A stretch of DNA of 64,000 nt from Shewanella hanedai (lineage in GTDB: Bacteria; Pseudomonadota; Gammaproteobacteria; Enterobacterales; Shewanellaceae). Shown here one piece after another: positions 43,142 to 51,296 of this stretch (the first letter of the stretch is position 1; each line of letters starts with the position of its first letter). The notes under the pieces were generated by a model. The model ran no database searches, had not been told where the DNA came from, and saw only the letters and a list, made by a program, of their open reading frames with translations. The translations under genes were made by a program, and so were the position numbers. The stretch lies in the NCBI RefSeq assembly GCF_007197645.1, contig NZ_VKGK01000022.1:46566-110565 (forward strand). The letters are read 5' to 3'.

Positions 43142-43447
43142 TTAAGCACAGTACTGTTTGTGCAGGATTGAGATGATTTCAGTGACCTGTTCATTTTTAA
43201 GTTTGTAGAAAACAACCTGAGAACTCTTGCGAGTAGAGACAAGATCTTGAGCACGTAAAACAGCTAAATGTTGTGACAGGGCTGATTGGCTCAGTGGAAT
43301 TGTTTCATTCAATTCAGTAACGCTATATTCATTCTCAAGTAACAAACATAAGATCATCAAGCGATAGGGATTGGCAATAGCCTTTAGCCATTTTGCTGCA
43401 CTTTCAGCATTGGATACCATTGCATCGACATCGATTTCTTTTTGCAT
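43142..43447 (-). CDS. ArsR/SmtB-type winged-helix regulator
   Basis: 101 residues from MQKEIDVDAM; a GTG at 43459 adds four residues but lies on top of the AGGAG Shine-Dalgarno. The winged-helix domain is clear: AAKWLKAIANPYRLMILCLL, then VTELNETIPLSQSALSQHLAVLRAQDLV (recognition helix) and SSQVVFYKLKN (wing). The typical metal-binding ELCVCD-type motif of ArsR is absent, but Cys residues at positions ~34 and 100 could make a redox or sulfide sensor, as in BigR/SqrR relatives. Divergent from hemG copy 2 across 190 bases, so likely to regulate it. Confidence 0.88.
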   Translation of the reverse strand: MQKEIDVDAMVSNAESAAKWLKAIANPYRLMILCLLLENEYSVTELNETIPLSQSALSQHLAVLRAQDLVSTRKSSQVVFYKLKNEQVTEIISILHKQYCA

Positions 43448-43637
43448 TGCGCGACTCACTCCTAGGATTAGCTAATTGAGTTGTATTTTAATGCCAATGA
43501 TACCGACCCTCACCGAGATCTCAATTCTGTATGTAAATTATATGAGCTAGCGCTAATTTGTGATCAATTGTCCTTTTTATTGTTCGGCATACTGAAACAA
43601 TAGGGAAAGCTATTAAGATTATAAATTAGGCGTGTTA

Positions 43638-44177
43638 ATGAAATCAGTTCTGGTACTTTATTATTCCCGAGGCGGACATACCGCTAAGATCAGTCGGGCT
43701 ATCGCTGAGCATATTGAGCGTCAGGGCCACAAATCTAGCGTGATGCACATTAGCGAAGCGGTAAAAGAGGGGATCGATTGGACTCAGTACGACTGCGTCG
43801 CATTAGGTGCTTGTGTTATGTATGGCAGCTACGACAAGAGCGTATTTGCATTTACCACTGAGCATGAAGCAGCATTAAGTGAGAAGCCGAATAGTTTTTA
43901 TAGCGTCAATGTTGTGGCTCGTAACCCAGAAAAGCGAGTGCCAGAGAACAACAAATATTTGCAGAAGTTTATCGAACTTTCTCCATGGAAACCCAAGGAC
44001 GTGAAAGTGATCGCTGGTAAGGTGGATTATCCTTCATGGCGTTGGTGGGACAGATTGGCTATCCAGATGATCATGAAAATGACCGATGGCCCAACCGATC
44101 CTAAATCAGTTATCGATTACACTGATTGGGAAGACGTCAAAGTCTATGCTGATCACCTGATTAGTCTGGCTGACTAA
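43638..44177 (+). CDS. hemG: HemG-like flavodoxin, copy 2
   Basis: 179 residues from MKSVLVLYYSRGGHTAKI; a GTG two codons earlier is less likely given the AGG spacing. Same fold and landmarks as copy 1: CVALGACVMYGSYDKSV, SFYSVNVVARNPEKRVPENN, VIAGKVDYPSWRWWDRL and IDYTDWEDVKVYA. The FMN loop is YSRGGHT instead of STVDGQT, a possible change in flavin or partner specificity. It may be the main HemG or a specialised paralogue. Transcribed alone, divergent from the ArsR-type gene. Confidence 0.88.
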   Translation: MKSVLVLYYSRGGHTAKISRAIAEHIERQGHKSSVMHISEAVKEGIDWTQYDCVALGACVMYGSYDKSVFAFTTEHEAALSEKPNSFYSVNVVARNPEKRVPENNKYLQKFIELSPWKPKDVKVIAGKVDYPSWRWWDRLAIQMIMKMTDGPTDPKSVIDYTDWEDVKVYADHLISLAD

Positions 44178-44190
44178 TCTTCTACTTTGT

Positions 44191-44223
44191 AGCCCTTCGG
44201 TTTCATCATGAAATCGAAGGCTG
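44191..44223. terminator. Imperfect hairpin between hemG copy 2 and the TlpA-like gene
   Basis: AGCCCTTCGGTTTCAT pairs with ATGAAATCGAAGGCT with G-U and bulge imperfections. It serves two convergent genes; no long T tract. Confidence 0.5.
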
Positions 44224-44231
44224 CGTCAGTT

Positions 44232-44711
44232 CTATTCTCCTAACCAGCTCACTAAAAGGGATTCGTCGACGACGCCACTTTTACTATGAGACTGACCATT
44301 ACTTTCAAAAAAGTAACTGCGTGGTAGTTCTCCATACCAGTTGGGGTCGATAATAAAACGACTTTGAGCACCTTGATCCGCTGCAAAGTGAAAATTAGGT
44401 AAATCCATCAGTTGGAATTTATTTATAATTTCACGACGTCTAAGAAGTGTCTCTTCACTTGCATCGGTATTAATCAGTACCACATTGAGATCAGCCTGCT
44501 TTTTATTCAGCTTTTGAATCATGTCCAATTCTTTAAAACAAGGCGGGCAGTCAACAGACCACAATAGCATTAACCACTTTTCTCCCATGTTTTGCTTTTT
44601 AATCCCCGTTAGCTGTTCTTGAGTGAGCACTATTGAAGAGGCATAGACATAGTGTGTGGTAAACAGGATTGGCATTAGTAACATGAGCAGGAATCTTTTT
44701 AGAAAGTTCAT
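44232..44711 (-). CDS. TlpA-like periplasmic thioredoxin
   Basis: 159 residues with an N-terminal signal (FLLMLLMPILFTTHYVYASS). The redox site is WSVDCPPCFKEL, a CPPC motif at about residues 55-58, and the fold continues with LNVVLINTDASEE and a cis-Pro-like GELPRSYFFESNG. Likely reduces disulfides or metal-binding Cys in a periplasmic partner. Its start overlaps the preceding sialidase-fold gene by 4 bases (ATGA). That partner has a conspicuous CVCC motif, which suggests it as the substrate. Last gene of the TonB-receptor operon. Confidence 0.85.
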   Translation of the reverse strand: MNFLKRFLLMLLMPILFTTHYVYASSIVLTQEQLTGIKKQNMGEKWLMLLWSVDCPPCFKELDMIQKLNKKQADLNVVLINTDASEETLLRRREIINKFQLMDLPNFHFAADQGAQSRFIIDPNWYGELPRSYFFESNGQSHSKSGVVDESLLVSWLGE

Positions 44712-45967
44712 AATGCTTGCACCCAGTGACCTTGTTGTAATCTGTGCCAGGAAACAAAACTCTTACCGTCATTTTTTATAATAAATGGGCGGTCAGCCCC
44801 TTCCGATGACGTGGCTAATAACTTCGCATCAGTAAATGACTTGCCGTAATCATTTGAACCTTGATGCCAGAGTTGATGCTTAATACCATTGAACTGTGTC
44901 CAAACGATGTCCACTTTGCTGCCAAGAGTATTGATATGGGGGTGGGCTGCTTGAGCGGATTGCATACCAACACCAATTGGCTTTGTTAGCGACTCTCCTT
45001 GATCATCGCTTGATGCGTAAAAAATTCCCTTGCCCAAATCACCTTGGTTAAACCAGACCATATGGTAGCGGTTGTTTTGATCAATGCTGATGGCGCCACC
45101 TTGATGCGGGCAACCATCAATTTTCCAGTGGTCATGGCTTATTTGAACGGGTTTGAGGGGAGGGCTTTCATTTTGAGTCAGCGTGAGTAATGCAAACTCG
45201 CGAATGTTATCTAGGTAAATGTGTCGCCATAATATCGCTAATTCACCTTGAGTATTGGTATCAAGGGCGATGCGGCAGCATACACAGGTATTATTGGCTA
45301 ATTGTTGATTAGAGAAAGTGAACTGTTTTTTCCGGTAATTAGCCTCGCCAAAATATAGGGCTGAACCATTTGTTTGTTTTCCCTCTAATCTACGTTGGTG
45401 TGCTAAACGTGAATCAAGCCAAACCATGGATACTTCACCTTCATCAGTGACTCGCATCTCATTAAAGCTATGGCCAATGTCTAGTCCGTCATTATTAACG
45501 GTCACGGGTACGGTAAAGGTTTTGCCATAGTCTTTTGAATAGGAAAAGCGAACATCCGCTGTATATCTTTTTTCTTTTGGCATCACCCACGACAGGTAAA
45601 CGCCTTGATACTGGTCAAAAGCAATTTTAGGACGGTTTTCATTACGAGCAGATATCTTTTCTTTCTCTACATTCACTTGTCGAACGGAAGAGAATGTTAC
45701 TCCTTTGTCTTTTGATACTTGGAAGTACATATGGCCTTTTAGCGCCCATAAACGCCATAAATCACTATTGGGGGCAAATGCTGTGGTCACGGTTTTTGCA
45801 CAGGTGATCTCATTCTGCATACATGTCGTCGCGTCTTTTGTTGTCGCTTGCATGATGTGGTGCTTATGAGCGGCTTTGACGTTTGTACTGGCCATTAATA
45901 ATATCAATAAACAGCCAATACAGGATAATAAAAGAGGATTAGATGTGTGCATATTGGACTTTACCAT
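44708..45967 (-). CDS. Sialidase-fold (BNR/Asp-box) secreted protein with a CVCC motif
   Basis: 419 residues; a start at Met6 (45952) is equally possible. Signal peptide SCIGCLLILLMASTNVKAA, then a His-rich mature start (HKHHIM). Asp-box-like repeats SKDKGVTF, SKDYGKTF, SSDDQGESL and GSNDYGKSF mark a six-bladed sialidase-type propeller. The sialidase active site (Arg triad) cannot be confirmed, so glycosidase activity should not be assumed. NNTCVCCRIALD at about residue 225 and DGCPHQGG at about 275 look like metal or thiol sites. It overlaps the TonB receptor gene upstream and the TlpA gene downstream. A role in binding a metal or cofactor for uptake is inference. Confidence 0.8.
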   Translation of the reverse strand: MVKSNMHTSNPLLLSCIGCLLILLMASTNVKAAHKHHIMQATTKDATTCMQNEITCAKTVTTAFAPNSDLWRLWALKGHMYFQVSKDKGVTFSSVRQVNVEKEKISARNENRPKIAFDQYQGVYLSWVMPKEKRYTADVRFSYSKDYGKTFTVPVTVNNDGLDIGHSFNEMRVTDEGEVSMVWLDSRLAHQRRLEGKQTNGSALYFGEANYRKKQFTFSNQQLANNTCVCCRIALDTNTQGELAILWRHIYLDNIREFALLTLTQNESPPLKPVQISHDHWKIDGCPHQGGAISIDQNNRYHMVWFNQGDLGKGIFYASSDDQGESLTKPIGVGMQSAQAAHPHINTLGSKVDIVWTQFNGIKHQLWHQGSNDYGKSFTDAKLLATSSEGADRPFIIKNDGKSFVSWHRLQQGHWVQAL

Positions 45968-48075
45968 TGGTAGTTTACGCCGACGTAAGCGGTTATTGGA
46001 GCGCCGGGAGAGTATTGTGCTTTGCCATATCGGTATGAGGCTTCTTGAGCATATTCCTCATTCGTCACATTTAATATTCTGGCATTGAATGACAGTTGCT
46101 CTGATGCTTGATATAGCGCTTTTATATTCGCTATCGTGTAGCCGTCTTCAATACGGTCAATGCCATTATCATCTTGGCTGTTAGCATCATCTAACCAGTA
46201 CTCCCCAATAGATTGCAGTTCTAACATGCCAGTAAAACCTTCAAGAAATCTAGGCATGTAGCGCAAACGTAAATTGGCGATATAATCAGGTGCTGCCGCC
46301 ATCTCGTTACCTGAATATTCGTCATGTTGATCAAATTCATGTTTAGACTTGCTATAAGCAGCACTGATATTGAGTTGTTCATTCATTTCCCAGGCCACTG
46401 AGACTTCAAAACCTTTATGGATAACACGGGTTGCGTTGGTTAAATACCGTTGACCTTCATCGTTATAGGCATGAACAATTCCATCATCTACATCCATATA
46501 ATAAAGGGCTGTATCAAAAGAGATTGCTTGCCAGTTAGCTTTATAACCAAGCTCATAGGTGTTTGATATTTCTGGATCAACGGCTTTGGCATCACCATTA
46601 TCTTTAATGGTTAAATGATACAAGCTACTCGCCGTTGGTAAGCGGAAACTGTTGGCATAACGTAGATAAAGACTGCTGTCTGGTGTCAGATGATAATTTA
46701 AACTGGCTTTCGGACTGAAATGATTAAACCTATCTGTTCTATCTTCAAGGCTACGTTTTCCATGGCCAATATCACCGTAAACACCTAAGTGGTTACTAAA
46801 GTTATATTGCGCATAGTCATATCGTGCTCCAAAGGTTAAATCGAGGTTGGTGACAATATTGCGCTTGTATTGAATGTATGGGGAGACACTGATGTATTCA
46901 GTGGTGTCATCATAGAACTTCTCACCTTTAGTAAAGGTATCGGCTTTGTAACCCGTGGTTGTAAAGTCGAGAGGTTGGTAAGAAAGCTGCTCGCCTTTGG
47001 TAAGCTCGATATCCAAACCGACAGTGGTATCGCTGTCACTTTCACCGCCATTAGAGTGTTCAAAATTGGCCAATGCTAACAAGCCCAATGTTTGCATTTT
47101 AGACTCTACTTTTGGCATGTTCTGATTCCAGGTCGCAGTGTAATCATTGGTGCGGTAACGATAATACGGAATCAACGAGAAATAATTATCGTCGGCAATT
47201 TTGTCCCACTGGCTAGAGAGTCGGATATATTGGGTTTTACGTAATGGATCACTCGCTAAAACGGCATCTGATAATCCTGAGTTTGTTCTGTCGGTGTTAT
47301 ATAAGCTCTCTGTTAAATTCGCTGCCATCTCTTGTTCGAGATCTGACATCACCAAAGAGGTCACTAAGTGTTCATCATCACCTAGGTCTAATTCATGGCG
47401 CAGTGTTATCTCTGCGCGCTTTGATCCTGTGTGGTCGCGCCAACCCTCATTGTCTAGGTATGAAGCTGATACTCTAAAGCCTTGGGTCGAAGATAATATA
47501 TTGCTATGACTCAATAGCACCTTAGAATATTCATTTTCCCCTAGCATTAAACCTATCTCTGTTTCAGGAGACTCTGCCACCTCTTCTGATAAAATATTAA
47601 CGGTTGCTGCAACAGCACCCGAACCATATAAGGCTGTTCCCGCCCCCTTTAGTACTTCCATTCGGGCAATATTCGAATTGAAACTAGACCACCAAAGCGC
47701 ATTGTGATTAAAAAATGCTGGAGATTGCAGTGGAACATTATCCTGTAAGAATAAATAGTACCCGCTGGTGTTCATCGGCATTCTGATGGCGGTTTTGTGG
47801 CCTTGTCCACCAGATAGTTGATCAACAAGCACACCTGAAATACTGTTCAGTGACTCTGCTACATGTTGACCATTATCAATGGTGAGTTCTTCTTTGCTAA
47901 TCCCTTGTAATGACATAGCAAGGTCGGTATCTAAAGACTGCTGACGTGTTGCTGTTACGGTAATACGCTCAATATTGATGTCGTTATGCGCAGGTAACAA
48001 GATTTCAGCTAAGACAGGGCAGCAAGATTGACTAATAAGAAGAGAAAGCAGCGAGATTTTTACTTTTATAGTCAT
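45961..48075 (-). CDS. TonB-dependent outer-membrane receptor
   Basis: 704 residues from MTIKVKISLLSLLISQSCCP, which gives the signal peptide; the ATG at 48147 would put 24 polar residues in front of it. A TonB-box-like ERITVTATRQ is followed by the plug (GVLVDQLSGGQGHKTAIRMP, VLKGAGTALYGSGAVAATVN) and a 22-strand-type barrel with LRYANSFRLPTASSLY and KANWQAISFDTALYYMDV, ending in ITAYVGVNYQW with the terminal aromatic. It imports an unidentified large or scarce ligand with TonB energy. First gene of the operon with the sialidase-fold and TlpA-like proteins, overlapping the former by 7 bases. Confidence 0.92.
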   Translation of the reverse strand: MTIKVKISLLSLLISQSCCPVLAEILLPAHNDINIERITVTATRQQSLDTDLAMSLQGISKEELTIDNGQHVAESLNSISGVLVDQLSGGQGHKTAIRMPMNTSGYYLFLQDNVPLQSPAFFNHNALWWSSFNSNIARMEVLKGAGTALYGSGAVAATVNILSEEVAESPETEIGLMLGENEYSKVLLSHSNILSSTQGFRVSASYLDNEGWRDHTGSKRAEITLRHELDLGDDEHLVTSLVMSDLEQEMAANLTESLYNTDRTNSGLSDAVLASDPLRKTQYIRLSSQWDKIADDNYFSLIPYYRYRTNDYTATWNQNMPKVESKMQTLGLLALANFEHSNGGESDSDTTVGLDIELTKGEQLSYQPLDFTTTGYKADTFTKGEKFYDDTTEYISVSPYIQYKRNIVTNLDLTFGARYDYAQYNFSNHLGVYGDIGHGKRSLEDRTDRFNHFSPKASLNYHLTPDSSLYLRYANSFRLPTASSLYHLTIKDNGDAKAVDPEISNTYELGYKANWQAISFDTALYYMDVDDGIVHAYNDEGQRYLTNATRVIHKGFEVSVAWEMNEQLNISAAYSKSKHEFDQHDEYSGNEMAAAPDYIANLRLRYMPRFLEGFTGMLELQSIGEYWLDDANSQDDNGIDRIEDGYTIANIKALYQASEQLSFNARILNVTNEEYAQEASYRYGKAQYSPGAPITAYVGVNYQW

Positions 48076-48380
48076 AAAAATAAGTATTCTTTGAATATTC
48101 TTGGTGTTGCTATTATGTGTGCTTCTTTGTTTGCTGTGATGTGACAAAGTGTCGCACTTGTTGCATTTTGTTGTACCTGGGAATTAACGTTCATTTTTTT
48201 GTCAATTAAATCAAATGGTTAATGTGGGTGCGAGACATTAAGCAGCGATGAGCTTGTCACCTTCGACAGCTAGGAAGCTGTCGAAGTGTTTAGGGATATG
48301 GCTTATGAAATTTGGCAGCATAGGAGCTGAGTCTTCAGATAATAGTTCTAAACAATCAAGCCATCAAATGAACTTAAAAA
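48076..48380. other. Intergenic region upstream of the TonB receptor; perfect hairpin inside
   Basis: No gene is seen in these 305 bases. AAGTG-TCG-CACTT at about 48149 is a small palindrome upstream of the receptor start. A perfect 11-bp hairpin, CTTCGACAGCT-AGGA-AGCTGTCGAAG, lies at 48261-48286, 95 bases past the trkH copy 2 stop, without a T tract. No known metal-regulator box (Fur, Zur) was recognised. Confidence 0.45.
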
Positions 48381-49823
48381 CTAGTATTTCCAAAACTGAG
48401 GGTGAAAAAGAACTGCCACTGTCAGTATCTCTAAGCGACCTAACAGCATGCCTATCGCTAATGCCCATTTTGCGACATCTGGTAGAGTGGAGAAGTTTCC
48501 TGCTGGGCCTATCGTACTGCCTAATCCTGGGCCTACGTTGGTGACGGCGGTGATCGCACCAGTAAAGCTAGTAACGGGATCGAGGCCTGTTAATACCAAG
48601 ATAATAGAGAGGACAACGATAACCATCATAAACAGCAAGATAAAAGTCACCAAAGAGCGAACGATATCATCACTGATGATTCGGTTGTTGTAGCGCTCTT
48701 TAAATACACCACTAGGGTGAAATTGCTGTTTTAGTTGTTCTCGCATGATAGCGCCAGCTATCTGGAAGCGGAAAATCTTAATGCCTCCAGAGGTTGAGCC
48801 TGAACAACTGCCAGCAAACATAAGGAAGAGAAAGGCTATATTGGCTAGCGCGCCCCATGCGGTGTAGTCGGTAAGGCCATAGCCTGTCGTGGTCACAACG
48901 GAAACCACATTGAAACTGGCTAAACGCAAGGCATCAAGTGGGGTCATCTCGTGTCCGAGCCAAAGCCAGAAAGCTAAGCCGATAGAGACCGTGGTGATAA
49001 AGAGAATAAAGCCTTTTACCTGCGCGTCATTCCAAACCCATAGTGAACGTTGCTGAATACAGTTAACGAACATTAAAAGTGGTAAGCCTCCTGCTGCCAT
49101 AAATACCACACCAACCCAGTGTGCCTGATTAGAAAAGGCCGCCATCGAACTGTCGGACGTGGAGTATCCACCGGTCGACAGCGTAGTCATTGCATGGTTT
49201 ATTGCTTGAAACCAGCTCATCCCAGATAGATGATAAGCGACTCCACACAGTATGGTGAGTAGGATGTAGATGTAGAAAAGATGCTTAGCCATATCTTGAG
49301 TTCTGGGAATGGCTTTGTCGCTCCAATCGGAGGATTCGGTACGAAACAGTCTCATACCACCGACATTGAGGAAGGGCAGTACCGCAACAGCCATAACAAT
49401 GAAACCTATTCCTCCCATCCATTGCAGCAAGGAGCGCCAGATCAGAATACTGTGATCCATGGTATCGAGCCCAGACAAAACAGTAGAGCCTGTGGTGGTG
49501 ATCCCCGACATGGTTTCGAAAAAAGCATCGGTATAATTAATGCCGTGATACAAGGTGAAAGGCATGGCAGCAAAGAAGCTGACGATAAGCCAGGTTAAAC
49601 TGGTTAACAGAAACATATCCCGAATATTGAGATTGAGGTTTCTGCTTCGTCCCTGATGTATGCAAGCACTGGCTGTGGTGCCGGTGACTAATGAGGAGAT
49701 CATAAATGCGCCCACAGTCTCTTCGCCATAAAAAAGAGCAAAGATCAGTGGGATAAACATAAAGACTGTCAGAGTTGACAGAAAAATGCCCAAAATAAAT
49801 AGCAGAGGTCGAAGGTTCAGCAT
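48381..49823 (-). CDS. trkH: Trk potassium uptake protein TrkH, copy 2
   Basis: 480 residues, polytopic. The P-loop sequences SGITTTGSTVLSG, MTTLSTGGYSTSD, VTTTGYGLTDY and VTNVGPGLGSTI and the GSCSGSTSGGIKIFR loop are all present. It lies 53 bases downstream of trkA, so it is the copy genetically linked to its regulatory subunit. It differs clearly from copy 1, so the two are diverged paralogues rather than a recent duplication. Last gene of the def-fmt-rsmB-trkA-trkH cluster. Confidence 0.95.
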   Translation of the reverse strand: MLNLRPLLFILGIFLSTLTVFMFIPLIFALFYGEETVGAFMISSLVTGTTASACIHQGRSRNLNLNIRDMFLLTSLTWLIVSFFAAMPFTLYHGINYTDAFFETMSGITTTGSTVLSGLDTMDHSILIWRSLLQWMGGIGFIVMAVAVLPFLNVGGMRLFRTESSDWSDKAIPRTQDMAKHLFYIYILLTILCGVAYHLSGMSWFQAINHAMTTLSTGGYSTSDSSMAAFSNQAHWVGVVFMAAGGLPLLMFVNCIQQRSLWVWNDAQVKGFILFITTVSIGLAFWLWLGHEMTPLDALRLASFNVVSVVTTTGYGLTDYTAWGALANIAFLFLMFAGSCSGSTSGGIKIFRFQIAGAIMREQLKQQFHPSGVFKERYNNRIISDDIVRSLVTFILLFMMVIVVLSIILVLTGLDPVTSFTGAITAVTNVGPGLGSTIGPAGNFSTLPDVAKWALAIGMLLGRLEILTVAVLFHPQFWKY

Positions 49824-49876
49824 AGTGCTTAAATCCTTTGAAATCGTATGAAGGTGGTTAGCTGCTACGCAAACCT

Positions 49877-51286
49877 TTAGAAGAAGAAAGCACTCGGTTG
49901 GAAGAGTTTCTCTACTTCACCAACAAACTTCTTGTTCACGAGGAAGAGAATAACGTGATCTCCCTGTTCAATAATGGTGTTGTCGTGCGCCATCAGTACT
50001 TCATCGTCACGGACAATGGCGCCAATGGTGGTACTTGGCGGTAACTTTATTTCGCCAATCTTCTTACCGACGACTTTAGAGGTTTTTGCATCACCATGGG
50101 CGATAGCTTCAATTGCCTCTGCAGCACCACGTCTTAGTGAATATACGTTACAGATGTCACCTTGCCTGATATGGGTCAGTAGTGCGGATATGGTGGCTTG
50201 TTGCGGTGAGATCGCGATATCAATATTGGCTTCTTGAACGATATCGACGTAGGCCTCACGTTGAATAAGTACCATAACCTTCTTGGCACCCATACGTTTA
50301 GCCAGTAGCGCAGCCATAATGTTGGCTTCATCATCGTTGGTGACAGCGATAAACACGTCGGTTTGATCGATATGTTCTTCGAGTAGCAACTCTTGATCTG
50401 AGGCATCACCACAAAAGACGGTGGTATTATCGAGTTTTTCAGATAGCTCTTCAGCTCGCTCTTGTCTGTGCTCTATCAGCTTGACGGAATGGTTACGTTG
50501 CAGTTGTTTGGCTAAGCCAAAACCGATATTACCGCCGCCGGCTATCATGATATTGCGATAAGTATTATCCAGCTTTTGCATTTCACTCATCACTGCACGA
50601 ACATGGCGACTATCGGCAAGGAAGAAAACCTCATCATCAGCTTCGATGATGGTGGTTCCTCTTGGCAAAATAGATTTACCTTGCCTAAAGATAGCAGCTA
50701 CCCGGGTATCAATATTCGGCATATGTTCACGCAATGCAGCGAGTGCATTACCGACAAGTGGGCCACCATAATAGGCACGAACAGCCACTAAACTTAAGCG
50801 GCCTTCAGCAAACTCGAGTACTTGCAGCGCGCCTGGATATTCGACTAAACGGCGGATATAGGCAGTGACAAGCTGTTCGGGTGCGATCAGCTCATCAATA
50901 ATAAAACCACCACGAGGACTGTTATCATTTTTCTTGGTTTCACTATTGATAAATAACTTATCGCGAAGGCCTAAATATTGTTCGGAGCGGATCCGGGCAA
51001 TTTTAGTGGGTGTACCAAATAACGAATAGGCGATCTGACAAGCGGCCATATTACATTCATCGCTGTTAGTCACAGCAATCAACATATCGGCATCTTCAGC
51101 CCCCGCTTCTTTCAAAGTACTGGGATGAGCGCCATGGCCGAATACCACCCGCAGATCGTATTTATCTTGCAAGGAGCGTAATCTTCGTCTGTCATTATCG
51201 ACAACAGTGATGTCGTTATTCTCACCGACTAAGTTTTCCGCTAAGGTGCCACCCACCTGACCTGCACCTAAAATGATAATCTTCAT
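49877..51286 (-). CDS. trkA: Trk system potassium uptake protein TrkA
   Basis: 469 residues. Two Rossmann (RCK-N) domains are visible: IIILGAGQVGGTLAENL at the N-terminus with VVDNDRRRL, and NIMIAGGGNIGFGLAKQL (about 233) with LIEHRQERAEEL. Each is followed by an RCK-C segment. It binds NAD(H)/ATP on the cytoplasmic face and gates TrkH. It lies 10 bases after rsmB in the same order as in other gammaproteobacteria. Confidence 0.97.
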   Translation of the reverse strand: MKIIILGAGQVGGTLAENLVGENNDITVVDNDRRRLRSLQDKYDLRVVFGHGAHPSTLKEAGAEDADMLIAVTNSDECNMAACQIAYSLFGTPTKIARIRSEQYLGLRDKLFINSETKKNDNSPRGGFIIDELIAPEQLVTAYIRRLVEYPGALQVLEFAEGRLSLVAVRAYYGGPLVGNALAALREHMPNIDTRVAAIFRQGKSILPRGTTIIEADDEVFFLADSRHVRAVMSEMQKLDNTYRNIMIAGGGNIGFGLAKQLQRNHSVKLIEHRQERAEELSEKLDNTTVFCGDASDQELLLEEHIDQTDVFIAVTNDDEANIMAALLAKRMGAKKVMVLIQREAYVDIVQEANIDIAISPQQATISALLTHIRQGDICNVYSLRRGAAEAIEAIAHGDAKTSKVVGKKIGEIKLPPSTTIGAIVRDDEVLMAHDNTIIEQGDHVILFLVNKKFVGEVEKLFQPSAFFF

Positions 51287-51296
51287 GGCCTTTGCT

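Noticed and set aside
43460..43637. A specific ArsR operator upstream of hemG copy 2
   Set aside because: TAGCGCTA at 43548 is a short palindrome, too short to call an operator without comparison.
44708..45967. Naming the BNR protein an exo-alpha-sialidase
   Set aside because: Asp boxes show the fold, but the catalytic Arg triad, Tyr/Glu pair and Asp cannot be placed; the context is metal/cofactor uptake rather than sialic acid use.
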